A stretch of DNA of 64,000 nucleotides, from assembly GCA_937868765.1 (NCBI GenBank), contig CALMNL010000005.1, positions 366,957-430,956 on the forward strand. Reading direction: 5' to 3'. The notes under the pieces are model-generated. The model was not told the DNA's origin, searched no databases, and saw nothing but the letters and a program-made list of their open reading frames with translations. Each line of letters begins with the position of its first letter. The first letter of the stretch is position 1. Below, in pieces: positions 25,189 through 35,184 of this stretch. A program made the position numbers and the translations under genes. Origin of the DNA: an uncultured Desulfatitalea sp. GTDB lineage: Bacteria; Desulfobacterota; Desulfobacteria; Desulfobacterales; Desulfosarcinaceae.

Positions 25189-26403
25189 TTAGACGTAGAT
25201 CCAGGCGACCAGCACCAGCAGCGACCAGGCCGTCACCGCCAGGCCCACCTTGGCGTGGGTCGCAAAATCGATGGCGATGCCGCATTCGCCGGCCTGCTCG
25301 ATGACGATCAGGTTGGCGATACTGCCGATGGTGATCAGGTTGCCGGCAAAGGTGCTGGAGAGCGCCAACAAGTACCATTGCTCGGGCCGCGCGCTGTCCA
25401 GAAAACGTACCAGCAGCATGGTGGCCGGCACGTTGCTGACGATATTGCTCAGCGCGGTGGAGACGCCGGTGAGCACCAGAGGGTGCTGGATATCGATGCC
25501 CAGTCCAGTGAGATAGCCCACCAGTTGCTCGGGCAGATGCACGAGGCGGATGCCTTCGATGACCACGAACAGGGCGCAGAAGAGGGTCAGCAGGTACCAG
25601 TCCACCAGGGCGATGATGTGGCGCGACTGCATCCGGCGGCTGCACAGCAACACGCCGGCGATGCCCAGGGCGGAGAATTCCCGGGGAATGGAAGTAAAGA
25701 ACAACGCCACCAGCGCCGCCACGGCTACCAGACCTTTGCCGCTCTGCCAGGGATTGAAGAGCGGCCAGTGGCGGCGCTGGTCCTCCCGGCCGGCCGGTAA
25801 GGACGCGGCCCAGCGGCCCCGGTAGATCCAGACGATGATGGCATACGCCCCTGCGAAGGCGGCCAGCGCCGGCGGCGTGCACCAGGCCAGAAAGGCGCCG
25901 AACGAGAGGTGGCCGAGTTGGCCGATGAGCATGTTCTGGGGGTTGCCGATGATGGTGGCCGCCGAACCGATGTTGCTGGCCACGGCCAGGCCGATGAGGA
26001 AGGGGAGCGGGTTCATGCCGGCGCCGAGCAGGGCATAGGCCAGCACCGGCGTGAAGGCCAGACAGACGATGTCGTTGGCCAGCAGGGCCGAGAGCACGGC
26101 GCTGACCGCCATGCATATCAGCAGAAAAGTGCGCGGATGGACGCACAGCGTGGCGATGCGCCGGGCCACCCGGGTATAAAACCCGCCCAGGCGCAGCTGG
26201 GCCGATACAATCATCAGGGCATAGAGCAGAAGAATAGTGGGGAAGTCGATGCTGGCCACGGCCTGGTCCAGGGGCACCGAACCGCCTACTACCATGGCGA
26301 TGGCACCCAGCAGGGCGATGCCCGTGCGGTCCAGGCGCAGAAAAGGAATGCGGCCGAGGGCCACGCCCAGATAAGTCAGGGTGAAGATCGCGATCGCCCA
26401 CAT
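25189..26403 (-). CDS. SLC13/ArsB-type anion transporter
   Basis: A 404-residue integral membrane protein with about 10-11 hydrophobic segments, of the ion-transporter superfamily that includes ArsB, NhaD and SLC13. The family motifs ANDIVCLAFTPVLAYAL and NIGSAATIIGNPQNMLIG are present, with the second half repeating the theme (STALSNIVSNVPATMLL, GNLITIGSIANLIVIE). Likely substrates are organic or inorganic anions such as dicarboxylates, sulfate or arsenite; sequence alone does not decide. The start lies 24 bases after the stop of the secreted toroid-like gene, indicating one transcript. Confidence 0.9.
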   Translation of the reverse strand: MWAIAIFTLTYLGVALGRIPFLRLDRTGIALLGAIAMVVGGSVPLDQAVASIDFPTILLLYALMIVSAQLRLGGFYTRVARRIATLCVHPRTFLLICMAVSAVLSALLANDIVCLAFTPVLAYALLGAGMNPLPFLIGLAVASNIGSAATIIGNPQNMLIGQLGHLSFGAFLAWCTPPALAAFAGAYAIIVWIYRGRWAASLPAGREDQRRHWPLFNPWQSGKGLVAVAALVALFFTSIPREFSALGIAGVLLCSRRMQSRHIIALVDWYLLTLFCALFVVIEGIRLVHLPEQLVGYLTGLGIDIQHPLVLTGVSTALSNIVSNVPATMLLVRFLDSARPEQWYLLALSSTFAGNLITIGSIANLIVIEQAGECGIAIDFATHAKVGLAVTAWSLLVLVAWIYV

Positions 26404-26427
26404 ATCGAATGCTCCCGTTTTATGTTT

Positions 26428-28281
26428 CTAATTGGGGCGTCCGGCATAGCCGAAAGGATCGTAGTCGTCGGCGACCAATATTACCCAGGCCGTGGCGCAG
26501 GTGCTGGGGATCGGATTGGCATGCCAGCCGAAAGGAATCCGCATCCGGCGGCTGGCGTAGAGATAGGGAAGCGCGCGGGTCTCGATCAGGCGCGCATATG
26601 CCTGGGGCTTGCCCGGAAAGTCGACCGTCGGGTAGTGGTCGTGGCGCAAATTGAGGAGCCCCGCCAGCATGGCCTGTTCGTCCCGGGCCAGGTCTTCCAC
26701 ATAGGCTTTGGCATCCAACGCTCCCTCGGCCCATGCCTTGCTGTAATAGCGGCGCATATTGCGTACCATGAAGATGGCGCCGGCGGTCCACTCCACCGAA
26801 AAGACACCCTGGCGGTAGAGGCCCTCTGTCGTGATGCCATTGCCGTCCTGATCCGAGTAGCCCACGCCCCACAGCGTCGGGCCCGCTCCATAGGCGCCCC
26901 AGCTTTTCACCCGCTGCCACAGGTGGTAGGCGGTCCCGTTTCCGAACCAGGCGTCGATCTGCCGGGCGCCCAGGGCGGTCACGGCCCAGGTGTTGGCATC
27001 CACGGCCCGGGGCGAGAGGGTCGGCACCCAGGCCTGGTTTTGGTCGCGGGCATTGGCCAGCCCTCCCTGGACAAACAGCCCTTCGTGCCAGGCCCGGTGC
27101 TGGAGAAAATCCAGCAGGCCGGCGGTGAAGCGGTTGCGGCCCATCGCCCCGCCATGCAGCATGGTCTGGATCGTGGAAAGGGCCTGCCGAATGGCCCGCT
27201 TGTCCCGTCCGCTCAGGTCGGCCTGTCCCGACAGTTGGGTCCGCAGGAGGGCCCGCAAGAGGTTCAGGCCGGCGTAGACAGAGAGATTGTTCTCCACCGA
27301 CACCTGGCAGGGATGCACCAGGGTGCCGCTCACATTTCCCGCCGTGCCGGTGGGTGCGTAGTATACGGCGCCGATCTCGGATTGCATGGCCGCAAAGGCG
27401 GGCAGCACGGCCAGGGCCTGCTGAACCGCCAGATCCTCGAAAGGCACGAAGGTGCCTTTCCGGTGACGGACATAGTGCAGATAGGCGGCCTGCAAGGGCC
27501 CCAGCAAGAAGGCCCAGGCGTTTTCGCCGGTGATCGGCTTCCAGTCCGACCAACTGATCCTGCCGCGGGCATACATCGGGTTATGGGACGGCAGCGGTCC
27601 CGCCACCCGGATGAGGGACTCGTAGGGCGTGCCCACAAAGGGATCCAGCGAAAGCCACTCTCTGCCGAGCATGCGAAAGGCATAGGCTTTTTCGGGATCG
27701 CTGATGGCCTGGCCATTGTAGACGAAGAGATCTTTGCGGGTGGGCGCCCGGTTGGCGCCGGCCGTCGCCGTCAGGGCATCGCCTCCGTGCCCTTCGCGGA
27801 GCAGCAGCGTCTGGTTGCTGGCCAGATCGTAGGCCTCCGCGGCATAGGCGTTGACAAAGCCGTTGGCCACCTGCCCCAGCACGACGGCGATCTGCCAGAC
27901 GGCGGCATCATAGATGTTGATGCCGTTGTGCGTATTGACGCGCTCGGTCTGCAATTCTGCGGCCGGCCCCGGTGCCGGCGCCAGCGTGTAGTCATCCGGA
28001 TTGTAGATGTCGGTCACGGCGCAGCAAGTGACCGGCGAACAGGCGAAGTCGCCCCAGTAGGCGGCACTGTCCAAAAAACTCAGCGGCAGGGCGCGGCCCT
28101 TGAGCGCACCGGCGCCGGCCACATAGAGCGCGCCGCCCTGGCTCGCCCGTTCGCTCACCAGGAAGCGGTAGCTGGCCTCGAGCGGCTCGAGGTCGTCCCG
28201 GGCCCAGGCCGCAGAAAAGGAGAAGAACAGCAGGAGCATTCCGAATCCGCACCCGAACCGTTTGAAGCGTGTCGTTGTCAT
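26428..28281 (-). CDS. Secreted hypothetical enzyme, possible alpha/alpha-toroid glycosidase-like
   Basis: A 617-residue exported protein from ATG 28281. Residues 1-27 are a signal peptide (MTTTRFKRFGCGFGMLLLFF, cleavage near AWA-RD). The long upstream extension of the frame is unlikely to be translated. The body is rich in helices and in aromatic and acidic patches, such as INIYDAAVWQIAVVLGQ, SVENNLSVYAGLNLLRALL, DANTWAVTALGARQI and TLWGVGYSDQDGNGITTEG. This pattern fits an alpha/alpha-barrel of the glucoamylase or GH type. I cannot name a family, so the enzymatic role is inference. It heads a minus-strand cluster with the SLC13-type transporter. Confidence 0.8.
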   Translation of the reverse strand: MTTTRFKRFGCGFGMLLLFFSFSAAWARDDLEPLEASYRFLVSERASQGGALYVAGAGALKGRALPLSFLDSAAYWGDFACSPVTCCAVTDIYNPDDYTLAPAPGPAAELQTERVNTHNGINIYDAAVWQIAVVLGQVANGFVNAYAAEAYDLASNQTLLLREGHGGDALTATAGANRAPTRKDLFVYNGQAISDPEKAYAFRMLGREWLSLDPFVGTPYESLIRVAGPLPSHNPMYARGRISWSDWKPITGENAWAFLLGPLQAAYLHYVRHRKGTFVPFEDLAVQQALAVLPAFAAMQSEIGAVYYAPTGTAGNVSGTLVHPCQVSVENNLSVYAGLNLLRALLRTQLSGQADLSGRDKRAIRQALSTIQTMLHGGAMGRNRFTAGLLDFLQHRAWHEGLFVQGGLANARDQNQAWVPTLSPRAVDANTWAVTALGARQIDAWFGNGTAYHLWQRVKSWGAYGAGPTLWGVGYSDQDGNGITTEGLYRQGVFSVEWTAGAIFMVRNMRRYYSKAWAEGALDAKAYVEDLARDEQAMLAGLLNLRHDHYPTVDFPGKPQAYARLIETRALPYLYASRRMRIPFGWHANPIPSTCATAWVILVADDYDPFGYAGRPN

Positions 28282-28602
28282 ATCTGTGACCCTGCAAGCC
28301 AGGTGTTCGTCTGAAGATGGCGGGACGTGGTCAGGTCTCATCCTTCGTCGGGGCCGTCTTCCGCTCCCTGGCCTTGAGTAAAATAACCATGGCGGCGCGT
28401 CAAGCCGAATGATGGCGGGTAGTGCTCTGTTCTTCAATAGATGCCGGGATCCAGAGGAGAAGAAGGGCCGCTGTCGATTGCAGCAAAGCCGAAGGCCCCA
28501 GAAAGGATGCCTGGCGTGCCGGGATTGTGAAAGTTGAAATCCTGCGGGTTTAAGGGTATTCAAGTTTCAAGCAGCCTATATTGACCACAACCGGAGGCCC
28601 GC
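28282..28602. other. Divergent intergenic region, 321 bases
   Basis: Lies between the secreted toroid-like gene (minus) and the cytochrome gene (plus). A weak promoter candidate for the cytochrome is TTGAAA (28535-28540) with TATTCA at 28558-28563, spacing 17. The cytochrome has GGAGG at 28590-28594 before its ATG. I see no ORF, RNA or convincing repeat in the rest. Confidence 0.4.
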
Positions 28603-30099
28603 ATGTCTCATTCGCGCTGGATAATATTCTTTGGTTTGTTGTCGCTCGCGTGGGTTCCGCACGCGCCCGCCGCCACGGCCCTGAGTCCTTCTTCCGAAGG
28701 GTGCCTGGAGTGCCACGGCAGCGTTCATCCCGGCATTGTGGCGGATTGGCAGCGCAGCCGGCATGCGGCCATCACCACCGGGGCGGCCATGGCGGTGTCG
28801 GGATTGGGGCTCAAGGTCTCCGGCCGGCAGGTGCCCGAACCCATGCGCGATACGAACGTCGGTTGCGCCGAATGCCACACCCTGCGGCCGGAAGCCCATG
28901 TCGACAGTTTCGAGCACAATGGCTACAAGGTTCATAAGGTGGTCAGCCCCGAAGATTGCGCGGTGTGTCACAGCGTGGAACGGGAACAATACGCGGCCAA
29001 CATCATGTCCGCGGCCCACGGCAATCTGGCCGGCAATGCGCTGTATGCGGACATGACCCGCACGATTCTGGGGACCGGAGAGATCAAGGAACAGGGCCGG
29101 ATTCATTTTGCGGAGCCCGACGCGCCGACCCGAGCCGACGGTTGCTACTATTGTCACGGTACCCGGCTGGAACTGGAGGGAACGGAACTTCGCGAAACCG
29201 ACATGGGCCAGCTGACATTTCCCATCATCAAGGGGTGGCCCAACCAGGGGGTGGGCCGCATCAACCCGGACGGCAGCCGCGGCGCGTGCACCAGTTGCCA
29301 TCCCCGGCACCAGTTCTCCATCGAGGTGGCGCGCAAGCCTTACACCTGCAAAGAGTGCCATGCCGGCCCGGATGTGCCGGCCTACAAGGTTTACGAAGCC
29401 AGCAAGCACGGAAATATCTTCTCGTCCGTGGGCGGTCGCTGGAATTTCGATCATGTGCCCTGGACCGTGGGCGAAGATTTCGGCGCGCCGACCTGTGCCG
29501 CCTGCCACATGAGCCTCGTCGTCAATGCCGACGGCGTGGTGGTGGCCCGCCGGACCCATCAGGTGAGCGACCGGCTTCCCCGGCGTATCTTCGGATTGAT
29601 CTACGCCCATGCCCAACCCAAATCTCCCGACACCACCATCATCCGCAACAAGGCTGGCCTGCCGTTGCCGACCGATCTGGACGGCACGCCGGCGGCTGAG
29701 TTTCTCATCGATGGCAAGGAGGCCGCCGCCCGGCTGAGCGCCATGCAAGCCACCTGCCGGGCCTGCCATGGCACCTCCTGGGTGCGCGGCCATTTCGAAC
29801 GCCTGGACGGCGTGGTGGCCGCCACCAACGCCCAGGTGCGCGCGGCCACCCAACTGATGCAGGCCATCTGGAAAAAGGGATACGCCCAGGGCTCGGGCAA
29901 CGGGGGCAGCCTGTTCGACGAGGCCATCGAGCGGCGCTGGAACGATGCCTGGCTGATGTACGCCAACTGTATCCGTTTTTCTTCGGCCATGGCCGGCGGC
30001 GGCGATTACGGCGTCTTCCAGGAAGGCCGCTACCACCTGAACAAATCGGTCATGGAGATGGCCGACTGGCTCAAAACGCGCGAAGCGGGAAAAAACTGA
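28603..30099 (+). CDS. Octaheme cytochrome c, hydroxylamine-oxidoreductase-like
   Basis: A 498-residue exported protein: signal peptide MSHSRWIIFFGLLSLAW...APA, then eight CxxCH heme motifs in order (CLECH, CAECH, CAVCH, CYYCH, CTSCH, CKECH, CAACH, CRACH). A helical C-terminal tail of about 110 residues has no further motif. Eight hemes followed by a helical tail is the layout of the HAO family. In non-nitrifying bacteria such homologues are thought to reduce nitrite or hydroxylamine rather than oxidise. The tail holds tyrosines (LMYANC, GDYG) but I cannot tell whether the crosslinking Tyr of true HAO is present. No membrane quinol oxidase partner is adjacent. Confidence 0.88.
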   Translation: MSHSRWIIFFGLLSLAWVPHAPAATALSPSSEGCLECHGSVHPGIVADWQRSRHAAITTGAAMAVSGLGLKVSGRQVPEPMRDTNVGCAECHTLRPEAHVDSFEHNGYKVHKVVSPEDCAVCHSVEREQYAANIMSAAHGNLAGNALYADMTRTILGTGEIKEQGRIHFAEPDAPTRADGCYYCHGTRLELEGTELRETDMGQLTFPIIKGWPNQGVGRINPDGSRGACTSCHPRHQFSIEVARKPYTCKECHAGPDVPAYKVYEASKHGNIFSSVGGRWNFDHVPWTVGEDFGAPTCAACHMSLVVNADGVVVARRTHQVSDRLPRRIFGLIYAHAQPKSPDTTIIRNKAGLPLPTDLDGTPAAEFLIDGKEAAARLSAMQATCRACHGTSWVRGHFERLDGVVAATNAQVRAATQLMQAIWKKGYAQGSGNGGSLFDEAIERRWNDAWLMYANCIRFSSAMAGGGDYGVFQEGRYHLNKSVMEMADWLKTREAGKN

Positions 30100-30145
30100 T
30101 GAAAGGTGGCACACAAAACCGGCCCGGCCGGTTCAGGCATGCGGC

Positions 30146-31582
<1,437 letters not shown>

Positions 31583-31790
31583 GTAAGCGGAAGTGTGCCA
31601 ACAGCGTTGTATGCAATGGGATTTCGATTCATTGGAGGAAGGGAATTCGTCGGGGGACTTAAAGCTGGTTTCAGGTTTCAAGTTTTAGGTGTCAGGTGTG
31701 GCACTCGAACGATTAGAGCCTTGAAGGGATGCAACGCCATGACGCACACACGAGAAACAGTTAAGACCTAAGAGAGCAAAGGAGGGCGTC

Positions 31791-33680
31791 ATGCCCACAA
31801 CCACGCACCACCTCAAAGTCCTGATGCTCGATGCTTCCAGCGGTTTCTACCGCATGCAGCGCTATCGGGTGGGTGATTTCTTCGGTCCTGTGGACCTGGG
31901 CATTCACCTGGCCTACAAGTACAACGGCCTGACCATCGGCGGCGGCCTGCTGGCCGGTTCCGTGCTGCCCGGCACCAACCGCCTGGTTTTTTGCGGCATC
32001 TCTCCCTGCTGGCACGGCTTTTACGTTTCCACCATGGGCGGTGCGGCCCTGGTCTTCGACAACCTGGGCATCAACCTGCTGACGATCATCCGCCAGGCCC
32101 CGCAGCCCAGCCTGCTCTACCTGAACCGCAACCACGGCGAGGAGATCGAGGTGGAACTGGCACCGGTATCCCCCGATCGGATATGGTCGCAGGGGCGCGG
32201 CGGCGTTTATGCCATTATGCGCCGGGCCCTCGAACAGTTCGGCGGCCGCTACGCCCAAGATCCCCGCGTGCTGGCCGTGGGGCCCGCGGCACTTCATTCC
32301 GACATGGGGGCCGTGGCCTCGGCGCCGGTGAAAAAAGGATCCCTGACCCATGTGGACACCTGGGCCGGGCGGGGCGGCTTCGGCAGCAAATTGCTTCAGG
32401 AACACGGCATCATCGGCATCATCTACGGCGGCACCCATCTGGACGAAGACTTCACCGACCGCAAGGTGGCCGATCAGTGGTTCCAGGACAAGTACAACCA
32501 GCGGATGGCGGCCAAGGACCTCGATGCCACCACCAAGTACCGTTACGATCCCAAATTCAACACCGGCGGCACGTTCGGCGTCAACTACGCCACCATGGAA
32601 GGCAACATCCTGGCCTTCAACTACCAGACCATCCACTGGAGCGAAGCCCAGCGCCGGGATCTGCACCAGCGCTTCATCCTGGATCACTACCTCAAGCAGT
32701 TCAACACCGAAACCATCGAACCGAAGCAGCAGCGCAACTGCGGCGAGCCGTGCGCCGCGGTCTGCAAGAAGATGCACGGCATCTACAAGAAGGATTACGA
32801 ACCCTACCAGACCATGGGACCGCTATGCGGCATCTTCGACCAGCGTGCCGCCGAGCGGCTCAACCAGCACGCCGACATGCTGGGGTTCGATGCCATTTCG
32901 GTGGGCGGCGTGCTCGCCTGGCTCATGGAGTGTTTGCAGACCGGTCTGGTGACGCCCGGCGAGCTGGCGGTGAACCAGACCCCGCGCTGGGAGATGGCGG
33001 GATTCGATGTGGTGGCCGATTCCATGCACAACGCCGAATTGGGCATGGCCCTGTTGGACCAGATGGCCCACCCCGAAGGCCGGCTGCGGATGCCGTTCGG
33101 TGCCCGCAAATGGGCCCGGCGACTGGCCCGGGAAAGGGGCAAGGAGGTTCTGGACCGCTTCGTCTTCAATGCCTTCGCGCGCCAGGGCTGGATGGTGCCC
33201 AACCAGTACTGGAGCCCGGGGGTTCTGGCGCCCATGGCCATCATGGGCAAGTACTACATGCACTACGGGCGGGACTTCGTGCCGCCGCGGCGCCTCGGGC
33301 AGTTATGCGCCCAGCGCATGCTCAAGGAGCTGCTCATCGACAACCTGGGCGTATGTCGGTTCCACAGGGCCTGGGCCGAAGATCTGCTGCCCGACATCGT
33401 GGAGAAGATCTTCGGGCAGAAAGCGGTGCTGCTGCGCGCCATAGCGCTCACCGCCAGCCGCATCACCAGCCGCAACGCCTCGGTTTTCTGGGAGTCGGCC
33501 CGCAACGCAGACCTGGTCTATACCTTCCTGAAGAACAAAAAAGAGATCGACCACGTTCAGAACGCCGAACTGGACCACTGGCTCGGACGCTTCGAAGCGG
33601 ACCGCGCCGCTGCGGCCTTTGACTTCTGGTACGACATGCATAAAGGCATCCACGAATCGCTGCGGGAGTTTCCCGATTGA
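31791..33680 (+). CDS. Aldehyde ferredoxin oxidoreductase-family tungstopterin enzyme
   Basis: A 629-residue protein with the AOR domain order: N-terminal tungsto-bispterin-binding domain (AGRGGFGSKLLQEHGIIGI), then cluster-binding helices. AOR usually binds [4Fe-4S] through CxxCxxxC plus a distant Cys. Here the motif reads CGEPCAAVC (CxxxCxxxC) near residue 315, with the distant Cys in LGVCRFHRAW near residue 520. The changed spacing suggests a divergent subgroup. It would oxidise aldehydes or reduce acids with ferredoxin in the cytoplasm. ATG 31791 has a strong AAAGGAGGGCGTC site. No ferredoxin or electron-transfer partner gene is adjacent. Confidence 0.88.
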   Translation: MPTTTHHLKVLMLDASSGFYRMQRYRVGDFFGPVDLGIHLAYKYNGLTIGGGLLAGSVLPGTNRLVFCGISPCWHGFYVSTMGGAALVFDNLGINLLTIIRQAPQPSLLYLNRNHGEEIEVELAPVSPDRIWSQGRGGVYAIMRRALEQFGGRYAQDPRVLAVGPAALHSDMGAVASAPVKKGSLTHVDTWAGRGGFGSKLLQEHGIIGIIYGGTHLDEDFTDRKVADQWFQDKYNQRMAAKDLDATTKYRYDPKFNTGGTFGVNYATMEGNILAFNYQTIHWSEAQRRDLHQRFILDHYLKQFNTETIEPKQQRNCGEPCAAVCKKMHGIYKKDYEPYQTMGPLCGIFDQRAAERLNQHADMLGFDAISVGGVLAWLMECLQTGLVTPGELAVNQTPRWEMAGFDVVADSMHNAELGMALLDQMAHPEGRLRMPFGARKWARRLARERGKEVLDRFVFNAFARQGWMVPNQYWSPGVLAPMAIMGKYYMHYGRDFVPPRRLGQLCAQRMLKELLIDNLGVCRFHRAWAEDLLPDIVEKIFGQKAVLLRAIALTASRITSRNASVFWESARNADLVYTFLKNKKEIDHVQNAELDHWLGRFEADRAAAAFDFWYDMHKGIHESLREFPD

Positions 33681-33756
33681 GGTTCAAGCGGTCTCGATCC
33701 TTCAGCGACTCGGCTGCCGTGCAGAGCAAATCGATGGGGATCGGGTGGCCCGTGGT

Positions 33757-34293
33757 TCAGATGTGGATGGCCCCGCACACGGGCGCCGGCCAGGGCAAAC
33801 GGCTGTCTTCGGTCAGCTGGGTGTCGAAGCGCCTGGCGATGCGGGGCGGCAGCGGGCTGGACTTGCGCTGACGCAGGTCGACATGCGTGCCCAGGGCTTC
33901 CAGGGCCGCGGCGGCGACGCCAGTCGATTCGTTGACCATGAAGTGCATGAAGTGGAAGCGTTTTTCCGAGCGGCCCAGAATGCGCGTGTGCACGGCCACG
34001 TTCTGTCCGGCCTGCACCTCGGCCCAGTAGGTGACAAAATGCTTCAAGGCAAAGCCGCCGGCATGGCTGCGCTCGAAATAGCCGGCGTCCAGGCCCATGG
34101 CATCGAAAAAGCGCCAGGTGGCATTATCGAACAGGGACATGTACCAGCGCACATTCATGTGGCCCATGGCGTCGATATATTCGGCCGGAATGGTCTGCCG
34201 GTGGTACAGGGGCAGCATGGCGATCTGGGCCAGGCTGAGCTGGCCCGTTTGATGGCCTGGTTCGATTTGATCGGGTACGAGTGACTTCGGCAT
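33757..34293 (-). CDS. Hot-dog-fold acyl-CoA thioesterase (4HBT family)
   Basis: A 178-residue protein of the 4-hydroxybenzoyl-CoA thioesterase/YbgC type. The family segment PAEYIDAMGHMNVRWYMSLFDNATW contains the usual D-x-x-G-H-x-N pattern at about residues 40-50. It is followed by KHFVTYWAEVQAGQNVAVHTRI and HFMHFMVNE. It hydrolyses acyl-CoA thioesters; chain length is unknown. ATG 34293 lies 5 bases after the stop of the small secreted protein. An in-frame TTG at 34302 would overlap that stop. It converges on the AOR-family gene. Confidence 0.88.
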   Translation of the reverse strand: MPKSLVPDQIEPGHQTGQLSLAQIAMLPLYHRQTIPAEYIDAMGHMNVRWYMSLFDNATWRFFDAMGLDAGYFERSHAGGFALKHFVTYWAEVQAGQNVAVHTRILGRSEKRFHFMHFMVNESTGVAAAALEALGTHVDLRQRKSSPLPPRIARRFDTQLTEDSRLPWPAPVCGAIHI

Positions 34294-34298
34294 GGATA

Positions 34299-34754
34299 TC
34301 AATTAAACGGGTTTACGACATACGACTCGCCCTTGCCCACGCCGATGGGCGCCACACCGGATTTGGTGCCGTCCTCGGCCTCTTTGGTCTGGCTGATCTT
34401 GAGCTTGATGCTGTCGGTTCCCAGGTTGGCGCCGGATTCATCGTAGGCTTCGACGGTGATGCGGTGAATTCCCACGGTCAGGGCGTTGGTTTTCAATAGC
34501 GCGCCCTCGCCGATCTTGCCATCCAGTTGGGAGTTCCAGACGATTTTGACCTTGGGGATTTCGCCGCCCGCGGCGTTTTTCACAGTGCAGGCGAAAACGA
34601 TGCTGTCGCTCACAACATGAACGCTGTCATAGTTGGGGCTGGTAATCTTGACCGCAGCCCCCTGCGCCGCAACGGCGGGCGAGATCGCCACGGCGCCCAG
34701 CACCAGGGCGGTTATGGCCCAGGTAAACAAGCAAACGATGCTCCTTGTATGCAT
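34299..34754 (-). CDS. Small secreted protein, Ig/cadherin-like
   Basis: A 151-residue exported protein: MHTRSIVCLFTWAITALVLG and cleavage near AVA-AQ form the signal peptide. The mature part has a beta-sandwich pattern, with VKITSPNYDSVHVVSDSIVF, VKIVWNSQLDGKIGEG and ITVEAYDESGANLGTDSIKLK. This resembles bacterial Ig-like domains that open with an ITSP motif. ATG 34754 is preceded by AAAGGAGTCGTGTG; a GTG one codon earlier is possible. It is probably co-transcribed with the thioesterase. Function unknown. Confidence 0.78.
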   Translation of the reverse strand: MHTRSIVCLFTWAITALVLGAVAISPAVAAQGAAVKITSPNYDSVHVVSDSIVFACTVKNAAGGEIPKVKIVWNSQLDGKIGEGALLKTNALTVGIHRITVEAYDESGANLGTDSIKLKISQTKEAEDGTKSGVAPIGVGKGESYVVNPFN

Positions 34755-34971
34755 CACACGACTCCTTTCCTATCTGTCGCTGGCGGCGGCATCGACGACC
34801 AGGCCGCCTTTTATAACAACTCCACCATCAGGGCAATTATTATCCAAGGAGGCTCAAATCCGGCCAATGTCGCAGCAGAAATGGCCGCCTCCAGACGGGG
34901 ACGGATACCCTGGTACCCCCCTTATCGCCACTGCGGCCGAAAACTTGAAGCGATTCGGACGCCCCGGCCCA

Positions 34972-35036
34972 TGACCTGAACGCACTGTGCGCGCTTTGGC
35001 CCCGAATGAATGCTGTTCAGCCAGAATCCCTGCCGT
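34972..35036 (+). repeat. Dispersed 65-bp upstream element, copy 2 (before aroF)
   Basis: 62 of 65 bases identical to 9064-9128, same orientation relative to the gene. It ends 13 bases before TTGACA at 35050, exactly as in copy 1, although the intervening 13 bases differ. No transposase or terminal duplication is visible. Confidence 0.85.
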
Positions 35037-35049
35037 TCAGAGACAGGGC

Positions 35050-35078
35050 TTGACAAATGACCACCGCGGTGTTTTTAT
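35050..35078 (+). promoter_or_regulatory. Promoter of the aroF operon
   Basis: TTGACA (35050-35055), a 17-base spacer, and TTTTAT (35073-35078, 4 of 6 to consensus). It predicts transcription from about 35085, just before the leader-peptide ribosome-binding site, consistent with an attenuated leader of about 215 bases. Confidence 0.65.
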
Positions 35079-35103
35079 CGGCGGCAATTCGAGGTGACGT
35101 GTG

Positions 35104-35184
35104 ATGGTCGGTCTTGGCGGGTTTCAGCTTTTTGGGGGGATATGGCGTCGCTTTGCGCTGTGGCGCCGCATGCCCCCGGTCTGA
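35104..35184 (+). CDS. Aromatic-rich leader peptide of the aroF attenuator
   Basis: A 26-codon ORF from ATG 35104, with GAGGTG at 35093-35098 upstream, to TGA 35182-35184. Five of its 26 residues are aromatic: Phe at codons 7, 10 and 17, Trp at 14 and 20. Its end coincides with the antiterminator strand at 35173-35181. Sequence alone cannot prove translation. The start site, composition, position and the mutually exclusive hairpins together argue for a stalling leader peptide that senses charged tRNA-Phe and/or tRNA-Trp. Confidence 0.7.
   Translation: MVGLGGFQLFGGIWRRFALWRRMPPV

Noticed and set aside
34633..34974. 113-residue plus-strand frame before the aroF leader
   Set aside because: Antisense to a signal-peptide gene in its first half, no ribosome-binding site, and no recognisable protein character.
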